Assembly: GCA_037953745.1 (NCBI GenBank)
Contig: JBAKBP010000700.1
Coordinates: forward strand, 70,001-134,000
Direction of reading: 5' to 3'
Origin: Lithodes maja
Lineage: Eukaryota > Arthropoda > Malacostraca > Decapoda > Lithodidae
DNA: 64,000 nt
Shown here in pieces: positions 29,919 through 39,257 of this stretch. The position numbers and the translations under genes were made by a program. The notes beneath the pieces are model-generated. The model saw nothing but the letters and a program-made list of their open reading frames with translations, ran no database searches and was not told where the DNA came from. The first letter of the stretch is position 1, and every line of letters starts with the position of its first letter.

Positions 29919-29995
29919 TCCCGGGATTCGAACTCGGGACACCACACCCAGAACATAAGCATCTAAGCCATTACACCACCAACACAGTTATACAA
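29919..29995 (-). mobile_element. tRNA-like sequence, SINE head or tRNA pseudogene
   Basis: The minus strand reads TGGTGGTGTAATGGCTTAGA (box A-like) ... CCCGAGTTCGAATCCCGGG (T-arm, box B). The 3' end lacks a clean acceptor stem partner and no convincing anticodon arm is seen, so a functional tRNA is unlikely. It lies in intron e-f. Confidence 0.5.
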
Positions 29996-30328
29996 TTTTA
30001 ATGATGATACTATACTCTATTTTTTTTAATCTGTCAGAAAGTGGACTCCATTAGCAGCTGATTTCTCAATAATTAATGGACAAATATGAATATGGCACCC
30101 AAAATCAATGACGAGCATTTAATATTATAACTCCTGATCTCAACACAGCCAGCCAAGAGTCATTCATATAGTTGCCCACTGATGATCACAACATAATAAG
30201 AACACACAACGTTATTCCTTATAGCATTGCATATAAAGGTCAGTAATCATGTAAGGAAATAACAAGTGGTCCTTTGCATATGGAACAAGCAGAAGATGTG
30301 ATGTGTTGTCATTGGTAATATCGAGGTG
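29996..30328. other. Intron e-f, nothing recognised
   Basis: AT-rich intronic sequence without open frames or repeats that I can support. Confidence 0.5.
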
Positions 30329-30544
30329 TTAACCCACTCAGTACCAGGGACGTCCTTATCATCATATTCTGGCAACTATTAGACGATTTTTATTTAGCAT
30401 AGGAAGGACCTCTGGCAATATTAAGGCTTCAAACTATCTCAACCAACCCTTTTAACTACCACAGATCCTTTTTAAGCTGCACGAAATCGTCTAAATATAG
30501 CTAGAATAAAATTAAAAAGGCGTCGCCAGTACAGAAGGGGTAAA
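30329..30544. mobile_element. MITE family 2 (TTAA-flanked, piggyBac-like)
   Basis: Starts TTAACCCACTCAGTACCAGG and ends GCCAGTACAGAAGGGGTAAA. Internal arms ATTAGACGATTTTTATTTAG and (inverse) AAATCGTCTAAAT form a long hairpin. Related copies lie at 37205-37413 and 37529-37767, with an end fragment near 53160. Confidence 0.75.
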
Positions 30545-30601
30545 TTGTGAAACTGTCATAGATTAATATTGAAAGGAATTATTGGTGACGTATTATAGTA
30601 C

Positions 30602-30879
30602 CTTTGGGGCGGAGGTGAATAGATAGCAGCATACTGTTCTTGTCCCGTTTGGTGGTGCCCGGGTTGAAAGGATAAACCCGCACTATCATAGGTGCCTGAG
30701 AGGTCGATTGGGGAACCACTGGTAGGGTCCGGTGACGAGGCTTCTGTGGCAGCGGTGGGATATCTCTTGACGGACGCCTTGAACTGATGCCGTCGGGTCA
30801 ACCTCGGCATCAGCATGGACTCCTCACCAAACTCGTCCAAGAACTGCACCTCTTCCTCTTCCTCGGTCTCGGCCTTGTC
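30602..30879 (-). CDS. ATPase exon e, acidic start of tail
   Basis: A 278-nt exon. The acceptor is a CAGAG pair: using the second AG (30880-30881) gives phase 0, matching exon d; the first AG would shift frame. It ends in phase 2 before a GTACTA donor. It encodes DKAETEEEEEVQFLDEFGEE, a basic patch with RRHQFKASVKRYP, then Ser/Pro/Gly-rich sequence ending YSPPPQ. The strong acidic-then-basic order directly follows the last membrane helix, so this is the membrane-proximal cytosolic tail. An additional missed exon between d and e cannot be excluded. Confidence 0.68.
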
Positions 30880-30884
30880 CTCTG

Positions 30885-31105
30885 GAATTGTAGATCCCCC
30901 TTTTAGATTAATTTGTACATTTATCAGTAGAAATGACAGGCTCGCTATTGTTCGCCAGGAAAAAATAGACACCTAAATAGCACGAAAGGTCTTAATATCA
31001 ACAAAGAAATGGGGCGTAAGGTCATAAGATCGACAAACTAACGGGGCAAACATCTTACAATCTGAAAACTAAGGGAGAAGGGGATCTAGAAAAACGACCC
31101 ATCTT
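30885..31105 (-). mobile_element. MITE family 1, inverse copy at exon e acceptor
   Basis: Reads (plus strand) TAGATCCCCCTTTTAGATTA, CAGGCTCGCTATTGTTCGCC (inverse of the family core), AGCACGAAAGGTCTTAATAT and AACGACCCATCTTAA. The sequence just upstream of the exon e acceptor, including its likely branch region, is this MITE. Confidence 0.7.
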
Positions 31106-31106
31106 A

Positions 31107-31205
31107 AAGCATTATTTCCACATAGCGATTTTGATAAGTTAATTTGTCTATATATTGTGTCGTTCCTGTTTTGATTTGTTTATTGCAAGTTTTACATTAT
31201 AAATT
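31107..31205 (+). repeat. Dispersed repeat shared with 23200-23290
   Basis: TTATTTCCACATAGCGATTT TGATAAGTTA-type sequence followed by TTTGGTTTG/TTTGATTTG and GCAAGTTTTACA occurs in both places in the same orientation. Identity unknown; probably the 3' part of a dispersed element. Confidence 0.6.
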
Positions 31206-31209
31206 GTAG

Positions 31210-31316
31210 GAAAGTAGGCTACACTGTAAAGTAGGCTACACTGTAAAGTAGGCTACACTGTAAAGTAGGCTACACTGTAAAGTAGGCTACACTGTAAAGT
31301 AGGCTACACTGTAAAA
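31210..31316. repeat. 17-bp minisatellite
   Basis: About six perfect copies of GTAGGCTACACTGTAAA. Confidence 0.95.
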
Positions 31317-31404
31317 ATACAGGGTTTGCAAAAGGTAAATACAATCAAACCAGGTATATTGATAGTGATTTGACATTGATTATTTTAATATACCTTTTCT
31401 ATCT

Positions 31405-33244
31405 TGTGACGCATGTCGAGTATGAGCATGCTGTACAGAACGCCCAGTCATGCCCCACTCTCGCTAGGATCGTCAGGGCAGGAACTTTGGCTGTAGTCTG
31501 TGTAGAGTTTCCTAACTTAGTTTATGTGAGCCGTTGTACTATAAGTATTATAAATATGTATTTTGTTTTCATCTGAGTCAACGAGTTCTATTTTATATCA
31601 TTAGTTATAAGTGTTGTGTGTGGGACTTATTTGTAATGATGAGAGGAGAGAGAGAGTATGTAACGGGGACCAGTGAGTGCGCCACGCGGGCAGGTAGGCC
31701 TAATTCCCTCCTCCCTCCTCCCTCTCAGTGCGTGGGAAATCCTTTGTCGATCCCAGATTGAGAGAGAATATTACGTAATGATTGCTAGTGGGCGGTCCTT
31801 AGTAGTTGGCGATATGCTCACTAGAGGGCCGAGTATAAAAAGGGAAGTCTAGCCGCATTTTCCTCAGAACTCATCAGGCAGAGCGACTTCTCATATCCCT
31901 TGCAACTATCCATATTCTTCCGACTGATGTGAACTTTCTCTACTCTCTGAACAGCCTATCTTCTTCTCTTCTCGTCCCTTTTTAACCCATGATCCCTTTG
32001 GTGCAGATTTAGTCAGCCAAAGTATTATCGCTTGAGTTCTCACGAGATATATGCCTGTTAGATAGCCTATTTTGGAAGGGATAACTAGAATAGGATTGAT
32101 TGATGTTTGTTGCACTCGTATATGCATTTCCCTGTGTACGATTATCCATGTTCCTGTTTTCTGCTGGTTTAGGTAATGCTAGACTGGGATAGGGTTTCGG
32201 GAGTTGTGATTTCCTATGAGTACTAGGTTTTGGTTGAACCGGTACAATTGCAACGGAGACGTGGGAAGCCTAGGTGGTCTTTCTGACTGTGTACCTTGAG
32301 AGTTTAGCACTGTGTTGCGAGTGAGGGCTTTTGCCTCTGCCACCCAACACTGTGCTATCTCGTTTGCTTGACTTTGAGAGGATCGCCAGGAGAGAACCAG
32401 ATACTAGTGATCTGGATCTCTCAAGAGAGCATCCCGTCAATTAACGTAATTTGGCCGCACAGTCTTAAGGACCTCGCTAGGCTACGAGCCGCTTGCTCAG
32501 CCATTGTTTCCTAACCTTAGATATCCCAGCTAGACTTTGCTCGACCAGCAGATACAGCATAGTATTGAAGCTTCTCCTTATGTATGTTATTGTTTATGCA
32601 CTATTGATTTCATGTGTGGCACGCTTAGCTACTTTAGAGATTAGTGGCCCACGAGCACAATCCTAGTAGGCTATTGTCAGTGCATTGTCGGAGTACTTCT
32701 TCTTAATGTTTGCCATTTACTATTGTCTATTCTTATAATTCTTCTTATGTCAACTTAAAGCCTTTAATTGCCAGTGTGTTACTTATTGAATTGCTGTTCA
32801 AAATCCGATACTTACTTCTTACGAGTATTCGAGAAGCATCTAACTTTATCAGAAGATTCCTTGCTTGATGCTCGAGGACTATTGTTTAACGTAACGTAAT
32901 AGTGCCGATCCGAAGTAGAGGGTGGAGGACTTCTTAAGTTCTTAGTCAAGGGTGGATTACTTCGGCTTCGGCCAACACTATTCTTTAGTGTTGTAGTACT
33001 TTCTTCTTTGTTTGATTGTTGACCAGACTAGATAACTCCCGTCTTGTTATTAGTCTGTTGTGTGAAACGCTAGTACCGAGTTCTTGTATACCCCGTTATA
33101 GCAGATAGAACTCTGGAGGGTAGTGGCGTTTTTTGTTCGGCTGGCAGTACTCTGGGGTTGGGATCGTGTGTTTCCGTTGTGGCAGCGAGCCATACTCGAG
33201 TCCTGTGTAAGAGCCCTAGTGTACCCGAGTGCCCGGTCGTAACA
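31405..33244 (+). mobile_element. Solo LTR of the Gypsy element family
   Basis: A 1840-bp sequence starting TGTGACGC and ending GTAACA, flanked by a perfect 4-bp duplication ATCT (31401-31404 and 33245-33248). It is the reverse orientation of the LTRs at 41542-43371 and 47894-49744 and corresponds along its whole length, but has more differences from them than they have from each other. No internal region remains, so it arose by LTR-LTR recombination. It lies in intron d-e of the ATPase gene, antisense to it. Confidence 0.92.
31834..31842 (+). promoter_or_regulatory. TATA box of LTR promoter
   Basis: TATAAAAAG, with a TCAGAACTC initiator-like sequence about 30 bp downstream. It is the same arrangement as in the complete element (minus strand near 49305-49297), so this is the likely RNA polymerase II start region of the LTR. 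Confidence 0.65.
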
Positions 33245-33248
33245 ATCT

Positions 33249-33623
33249 TTATATTAGATGGGTTTATCACTACCTATATACCTTTAAGAGGGTAAATGCC
33301 CAGCCCATTAAGTCTTATTTTATGACTCGATGGTCTGGTTAAACTACTTATTTAAAGAGAAAAATAAGAGGGTAAATTATTTAAAGCATTTCACTTGTCA
33401 TGCCTTCTGAAACCCATAATATTTTACAGAACAGTTCAGGTATATGTAACATTTGTTGCAATGTTCTCATAACTTATTTGTTTTGGGTAATATCTGCCGA
33501 ATGATGGACTGGTTGTATAGATGTATAGCATGTTAAATAATTAAATTTGCATATGAGTGTGACGGGAAAAATAATACATTGACCTTAAGAGCAAGCCGCC
33601 CGTCCTGGAAAAGCACGTTCATC
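33249..33623. other. Intron d-e, nothing recognised
   Basis: AT-rich intronic DNA; no repeat or coding signal I can support. Confidence 0.5.
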
Positions 33624-33995
33624 TGAAGGGGGTACTACTCGCTTTTTATGGACCCCCTTCTCCCTCATGTTAAGCATATTAGTTTTGAGATTTTAAGACG
33701 TTCCTTCCCTTAGTTTGGCGATTTTAATACCTTTCGCCCCATTTCGTTGTCAATTTCAAGACCTTTCGTGCCATTTAGGTGTCGATTTTTTCCTGGTGAG
33801 CAATAGCGAGCCTATAATTTTAAAGAGGAATCGGCCTTCGGTCGGGACATTTTTCTATCGAAAAATGTACAAATTTATCTTGAAGGGGGATCTAGGGGGT
33901 GTTTTTTTTAAACTTGATGGAGGTCTAGCGAGGTAACTAAAACAATATTTAAAATATGTACATATATAGACCAAAAACCAAGCAGTACCCCTTAA
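33624..33995 (+). mobile_element. MITE family 1, near full length
   Basis: The left end TGAAGGGGGTACTACTCG and right end AGCAGTACCCCTTAA are inverse of each other. Inside are the family blocks CTCCCTCATGTTAAGC, GTGAGCAATAGCGAGCC, ATGTACAAATTTATCTTGAA and AACTTGATGGAGGTCTAG. About 372 bp with a TTAA-like boundary. Confidence 0.75.
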
Positions 33996-34304
33996 GGCCT
34001 GGCATTTTACCCATACATTTTACTCCCGCCTGGGAAAAAACTGTGTGAAGGAAGGCATTGTTTGTACGGTCGCACTAATAAGTCATGTCCCACCTGTCTA
34101 TACGTTTGGCTTGCTCTGTGCTGTATTAATGTCTGTCAGATGTGAATAGGGTGGGTAAGTGTAGGAACATGATTTTATATTTCACTGGATATGAAGAAAT
34201 GAAGCTTAGATACAGTATTGCTGATACCAATTATTGATCAAAACATACTTGGTGCCGAGACATCACTTATTAGCGCGATTGTACCTGGTATACTGAACAC
34301 TACC
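33996..34304. other. Intronic stretch, no feature recognised
   Basis: No element ends or coding signal seen. Confidence 0.45.
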
Positions 34305-34358
34305 TACCTGATGCACCAGGATCAGTATACTGGTGGTGGGGTGGAGTATATATATATC

Positions 34359-34405
<47 letters not shown>

Positions 34406-35300
34406 TACACAACCTACCTAACGCAGCAGGATCAGTATACTGGTGGTGGGGTGGCGGTGATAGTTGAGGCCACAGGGGGTCAGCTTTTAGGTCGTCCTCC
34501 AAGCGGGCATATGGTGGTCGAGGGAGACACAGGCGGCCACACCAAGGTAATACCCAACGCCTTACTACACCATACAACACCCACCTCTGTAGATACATAA
34601 TACATATTGTATAAGTGTATACATATTTATAACATACATACACTACTGTCAACTTTCCCTTCATAATTGCTGAGGGGCACAGGGCCTTGGGTGGGGCTTT
34701 GGTTTCCCGGGCGTTTCCGCACCCTCCTCGGCTCCCCGCCTTGGAGTGACTTCGGTCACCTGGGCTTTATTAGTGGTAAGTAGGGAGGGTTTTAAGGGGC
34801 CGCTTGGTTATGGCCTTGGCCTTGCTCGGGACCTTGGGGCTGTTCGGCCAGACAGCCTGGGGAACAGCAACAACAACAACTACACATAATACCTAACAAA
34901 CACAGGTGACCACACCAAGGTAATACCCAACGCCTTAATACACCATACAACACCCACCTCTGGCAATAAATAATGCATATTGTATTGTGGCTGGCTCGAG
35001 ACAGAGCCCAAATAGGGACAACACAACAAAACACAAAAACAAAACAAAAACTCACACACGTCTAGATTGCCCATAAGAAGCCCCAGAGACCCAGGTCCAT
35101 TTTGGGGTCCCCAGCTAAGACACCCAGGTCCCAGACCTCCCTGATATGTTCGGTCTCAGCAGGCAGACACATAGCGGATCTTACCACCACAATGCCCGCC
35201 CACCTTACTTCCAGACATGGCCCTTCACAAGATAGACCGGCTGGCTCCCCGGGCCAGGTGCCTGACGGACTATTATCTAGTCCAACTGGCACCTGGCCCC
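34305..35300 (-). repeat. Locally duplicated LINE 3'-end-like sequences and (GATA)n
   Basis: GGATCAGTATACTGGTGGTG occurs at about 34319 and 34430, around a (GATA)n tract (34358-34404). TAATACCCAACGCCTTA with its flanks occurs at about 34547 and 34922. The segment 34985-35300 matches 35890-36255, the 3' UTR of the LINE fragment described next, so these are 5'-truncated minus-strand copies of it. Confidence 0.6.
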
Positions 35301-35408
35301 CTCTCCCTATGCCTGATACGAACGAATATTGTGGGAATGAGTGTTACTTACAGAGATTAGACGGATTAGCCTTCCCATTTCTGAAGGGATTTAATAATAT
35401 TTCGTCCA

Positions 35409-35794
35409 TTAAGGGGGGTCAACGGCTTCTTTTATCTTTCTCTCCTTTTCTCTCTTTCCCTGGCTTGTATCCATTTGGCCCCATTCAGCCAACTGTTTTA
35501 AGACGTTTATCCCCATCCAGGTGTCGATTTCTTCCTGGTGAGCGATAGCGAGCCAGCATTGTATGGAGAAATCCGGCTTTGCCGGAGAAATTTTTCTATC
35601 GAAAAATGTACAAATTTAGTTGCTGTCAAAACAAAAAAATATATATATGCTGGCTCGCTACCGCTCGCCAGGAAAATATTGACACCTGGATGGGGGTAAA
35701 TGTCTTAAAACAGTTGGCTGAATGGGGCCGAATGGATACAAGCCAAAGAGAGAAGGAGAGAAAGATAAAACAAAAACGAGGTGGGCCCCCTTAG
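35409..35794. mobile_element. Foldback MITE, about 150-bp arms
   Basis: The left arm from TTAAGGGGGG through TTCTTCCTGGTGAGCGATAG is repeated inversely on the right (GCTACCGCTCGCCAGGAAAA ... GGGCCCCCTTAG). The arms are about 150 bp, so the single strand would form a long hairpin. It shares the CGAGCGATAGCGAGCC core and the GTACAAATTTA block with MITE family 1. Confidence 0.8.
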
Positions 35795-35866
35795 TGCTGT
35801 GAAGGGACAGAATGGTTTAGGGAAGAGAATAGCTCTATTACAAAAATAAAATAAAAATAAATAAAT

Positions 35867-36960
35867 AAATCTATCTATCTATCTATATGCTCAGGCCCAA
35901 TCCCCATTTTGGGGGTAGCTGACTTAAGACAGAGCAAGAACAGGGAAAACACAAAAACAACATAAAACAAAAAATAAACACAGATAAAAAACACAAACTC
36001 ACACACATCCAGGTCACCCAGGAGAAGACCCAGAGACCAGGGTTACCAAGGTCGCTCCAGCACTCCCCCAGCCCCTGACCACCCGGAGAGGTTCCGATCT
36101 CGGCAGGCAGACATGCAGCGGAGCCAAAGCCACAAGCCCTCCCACCACACTTCCAGGCACACCCTTCATATTAATCGTCCCCCCGGGCCAGGCGCCTGAT
36201 GGACTATTATCTAGTCGAACTTGCGCCCGACCCCTTACTCCAAATGACCACGTGTTCACTCAACTATTCACAAGCATTCTCCATTCACTCCTGTCCACCA
36301 CCACTTCCCCTGCCTGATCTATAGTCATTCCTCTATCATCCAAAGCCTTTCTTACACAGTCTCTCCATCTCAATGGGGGTCTTCCTGCCCTTCTATCTCC
36401 CCTTGTACCTGACTCACATATTCTCTTTGTAAGCCTTTCATCTCCCATTCGTTCAACATGACCATACCAGCTCAGCACCCTTCTGTCCACTCTGGCTGAC
36501 AAATGTTCCTGCTGCCCCACTCTCCTACGTATCTCTTCATTCCTCAATCTGTCTCTACGAGTAACTCCACACATACTCCTCAAGCAGCTCATCTCCATCA
36601 CATCCAGCCCTCTTTTCTCCTTTTTCTTCAGAGTCCATGTCTCAGCCCCATACATCACTGTTGGCACAACAATTCCTTGATACAGTGCACTTTTTACTTT
36701 CACTCCGAGATTTCTCGTCTTCCACATACTTCCCATTGCTCCGAAAACCTTCCTTCCTTCACACACTCTGTTTTACCTCCATTTCCATACCTCCACTCCT
36801 GCTTATCGTTCCTCCTAGATATTTAAAACACTCTACTTGTTCCAATATTTCCCCATCCAGCCTCACATCTAGATTCACCCTATGCTCTCCCCTATTACAC
36901 ACCATTACTTTACTTTTATTGACGTTCACCTTCAGTTTCCTCCTTCCACAAACCACAAAT
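35867..36960 (-). mobile_element. RTE-like LINE 3' fragment with (GATA) tail
   Basis: A minus-strand fragment: C-terminal RT sequence (36260-36960), a 3' UTR of about 370 bp, and a tetranucleotide tail (ATAG)n at 35867-35886 followed by A/T-rich repeat. A microsatellite 3' tail is typical of RTE-group elements. The 5' end breaks in an (AAT)n tract just before exon d. Confidence 0.72.
36260..36956 (-). pseudogene. Reverse transcriptase C-terminal fragment
   Basis: Two overlapping frames. 36759-36956 has KLKVNVNKSKVMV and VECFKYLGGTIS; 36260-36766 has VVPTVMYGAETWTLKK, EMSCLRSMCGVTRRDR, WYGHVERM and RAGRPPLRW. These are the post-catalytic and thumb blocks of RTE-like reverse transcriptases. 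A frameshift near 36765 separates them, and the YxDD block is absent. Confidence 0.8.
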
Positions 36961-37011
36961 AAAATAAATAAAATAAAATAATAATAATAATAATAATAAA
37001 TGTGTCCTTAC

Positions 37012-37184
37012 CTCCCACATGAAGCTGACGGCCAAGCTGACGATAGCGGCGCAGAAGAGAACCCCCGAGGCCTCTAGTTCCGGGAAGGGCTTGAGGCCTA
37101 GGAATCCCACTAGCCAGTCCCCCGTGTAGAAGGTGGTGAAGGTGCAGAAGGTGGCGGCCAGCACCAGGTAGCCCGTTAGTACAT
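37012..37184 (-). CDS. ATPase exon d, last membrane segments
   Basis: A 173-nt exon. The acceptor is CCTTGACAG; two bases complete the codon from exon c, and it ends in phase 0 at GTGGGAG before GTAAGG. It encodes a hydrophobic helix (GYLVLAATFCTFTTFYTG), a short luminal loop with DWLVGFLGLKPFPE and a second hydrophobic helix (GVLFCAAIVSLAVSFMWE). This matches the final two transmembrane helices of P5B-ATPases. Confidence 0.82.
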
Positions 37185-37187
37185 CTG

Positions 37188-37528
37188 TCAAGGCACGAAA
37201 CGTCTTAACCCTTTGAAGCTATGACGCGTTTTAGCCGTTTATTTGTGGCTATCATTAGACGATTTTATGCAGCTTAGGAAGGATCCGTGGGTATTAAATG
37301 GGTAAAGACTATCTCAATTAACCCTCTGACTTTCATATATCTTTCCTAATCTGAATAAAATCGTCGAATAATAGTCAGAAAAGAAGGTGCGTCATCGATC
37401 CTCAGAGGGTTAATATGGACACATAAATGGAGCGAAAGGTTTTAAAATGATCAAACTAATGAGGCGAACGTCTTAACATTTCATAACTATAATGGGGCTA
37501 ATCATGAGGGAGAAGGGGGTCCAGTAAA
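37188..37528 (-). mobile_element. MITE family 1 copy, split by MITE 2
   Basis: Inverse fragment: GGCACGAAACGTC, then (after the inserted MITE 2) ACATAAATGGAGCGAAAGG and CATGAGGGAGAAGGGGGTCC. Its left end lies within 4 bp of the exon d acceptor. Confidence 0.65.
37205..37413. mobile_element. MITE family 2 inserted at a TTAA in MITE 1
   Basis: TTAACCCTTTGAAGC ... CTCAGAGGGTTAA, with perfect TTAA at 37205-37208 and 37410-37413 and long internal arms (AGACGATTTTATGCAG / CTGAATAAAATCGTC). Comparison with the uninterrupted MITE 1 near 30990 (GGTCTTAATAT) shows the empty site. Confidence 0.82.
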
Positions 37529-37767
37529 ACCCTTTGAGTACCAGCGACGTGTGTTAACTTTTAACCAGCTACGTCTTTTTTCAATTTTTATTCTGGCAAC
37601 TATTAGACGATTTTATTCAGCATAGGAAGGACGTCTACCAATTACAAGACTACACACTATATCGATTAATCCTTTTAGCTACCATATATCCTTCCTAAGC
37701 TTCATAAAATCTTCTAAATGTAGCTGAAATCAAGTACAAAAGAGGTCGCCGGTACAGAAGGGGTTAA
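37529..37767. mobile_element. MITE family 2, second tandem copy
   Basis: CCCTTTGAGTACCAGCGACG ... GCCGGTACAGAAGGGGTTAA. The internal arms around ACGATTTTATTCAGCATAGG are inverse to CTAAGCTTCATAAAATC. The right TTAA is at 37764-37767; the left one is degraded (AAAA). Confidence 0.75.
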
Positions 37768-37898
37768 TGATCAAAATAATACTTGGTGCCGAGACATCAA
37801 TTATTCATTATACACATTTGATTTATTATATTTTATTATATATATATATAATAATTTATTTATTTTATCTATATTATTTCGCCGACTGTACAACCCTC

Positions 37899-38243
37899 GC
37901 TCACAACCCACGACTCGCATAATAAAAGTAAATATAATAGAAGTAAACCCACGACTCACATAATAAAGTAAATGTAATAGAAGTTAACCCACGAATCACA
38001 TAATAGAAGTAAACCCACGAATCACATACTAGAAGTAAATATAATAGAAGTAACCCACGAATAACATAATAGAAGTAAATATAATAGAAATAAACCCACG
38101 AATCACATAATAGAAGTAAATATAATAGAAGTGACCCACGACTCTCATGATAAAAGTAAATATAATAGAAATAAAACCACGACTCACATAATAAAAGTAA
38201 ATATAATAGAAGTAAATATAATAGAAGAAAACCCACGACTCAC
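37899..38243 (-). repeat. Minisatellite made of 5' splice site copies
   Basis: About eight imperfect units of roughly 38-45 bp. On the minus strand each reads TATTATGTGAGTCGTGGGTTT followed by CTTCTATTATATTTACTT. The first is contiguous with the exon c donor GTGAGTCGTGGG. GTGAGT is intact in units near 38176 and 37955 and mutated elsewhere (GAGAGT, GTGATT, GTTATT, GCGAGT). Confidence 0.85.
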
Positions 38244-38395
38244 AATTGTAGTAGAACTGTAGCCTAAAGGGTGCTCCATGAGAGAGGACGAACGCCCCAC
38301 CCACGAGCGAGTAGTAACACAGTTGTATGAGGCAGGTGTTCTCGTAGCTGGGGTTGAGGGGCCAAGCATCACTATCATACTCGAACGACTCGAAC
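38244..38395 (-). CDS. ATPase exon c (YENT ... SHGAPFR)
   Basis: A 152-nt exon. The acceptor is GTCTCAG; one base completes the Trp codon from exon b, and it ends in phase 1 at CAATT before GTGAGT. It encodes ESFEYDSDAWPLNPSYENTC, a hydrophobic stretch, then SHGAPFRLQFYYN. The YENT and S-x-G-x-PFR...N signatures are characteristic of the region before the last helices in P5B-ATPases. Confidence 0.87.
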
Positions 38396-38415
38396 CTGAG
38401 ACAAATAGCAGTAGT

Positions 38416-38791
38416 TAAGGGGCGTAGGGTTTAGTTTTGGGTCAATTTATTTATATATTTATTTATTAATTAGTTTCCTCAGTAGACCTCCATGAAGCTT
38501 ACAAAAAATACACCCCCAAGAGTGCCATAAAGATAAATATGTACATTTTTAGCTGAAAAATTGTCCATGTCGATTATTTCCTGACGAGCGATAGCGAGCC
38601 TGTAATATATGAGGAACTGCCCTTTGGCGGGGAAATTTTTTTCTATCTAAAATTGTACAAATTAATGTTGAAGGAGGGCTTGGTGGGTGTTTTTTATGTT
38701 TGATGGAGGTCTAAGGAGGACTCTAAAACAATATATAAAAAGATGTATAAATGAGGAAATAAATAAGCCCATCCCCCCTTAATCAAATGGT
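38416..38791 (+). mobile_element. MITE family 1, TTAA-bounded copy with inverted core
   Basis: TTAAGGGGCGTAGGG ... GCCCATCCCCCCTTAA. Inside, AGACCTCCATGAAGCTTACA is inverse to the TTTGATGGAGGTCTAAGG block, and GAGCGATAGCGAGCC is present. Confidence 0.7.
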
Positions 38792-38825
38792 ATAAAAGGA
38801 CTGATGTGAGAGAGATTGAACTAAC

Positions 38826-38872
38826 CATGGCTGGGCCTGAATGTAGGAGAGCATCATCCAGGAGGTCACACC
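38826..38872 (-). CDS. ATPase exon b (…QPW)
   Basis: A 47-nt exon. The acceptor is TTTCCAG; it enters in phase 0 and leaves in phase 2 before GTTAGT. It encodes GVTSWMMLSYIQAQP plus the first two bases of Trp. The QPW motif after a hydrophobic helix is conserved in P5B-ATPases, and it joins exactly to exon c. Confidence 0.83.
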
Positions 38873-39257
38873 CTGGAAACAAACATACAAACAATATCAT
38901 TAAAACGCCTTCCAACACTTCTTTCAAGCTAAAAAATAAATAACTGGCTTGCTATCGCTCCCCCAGAAAGTGCTGGGACCATAAAGGGTTACGTCTAGGC
39001 TGAAGTGGGGTGGCTGACAATAATATATCCTCAACTAATAAATTCCTAATATCATCAACCTTCCAAGGGAGGCAGACCTAAATTTGACAAACCAGCCCAA
39101 ATTTGTTTTCCATAGTTTTCCATATAATTCCAGTCTTATTCGTTTTCTCTTATAACAACTGTACTAGAAAGAAAACGCAGTTTTATGAGTAACTATAACA
39201 TTTGTGTGCGACACATTTTTTAATTTTCTTTACTTTTTTTTAGCTTTAGCAATCCTA
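38873..39257. other. Intron a-b, proximal part: nothing recognised
   Basis: AT-rich; a short piece near 38940-38970 (GCTTGCTATCGCTC) echoes the MITE 1 core. No coding signal. Confidence 0.5.

Noticed and set aside
29919..29995. A functional tRNA gene
   Set aside because: Box A and B are present but the acceptor stem and anticodon arm are not convincing; more likely a SINE head or pseudogene.
35340..35375. Possible short extra ATPase exon with donor GTAAGT at about 35358
   Set aside because: Entry in phase 0 from exon d gives an immediate stop with either nearby acceptor, and exons d and e already join in frame without it.
37901..38378. Tyr/Phe-rich frames of 64-111 codons on the minus strand
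   Set aside because: Translated minisatellite next to exon c; only the 38244-38395 part is exon.
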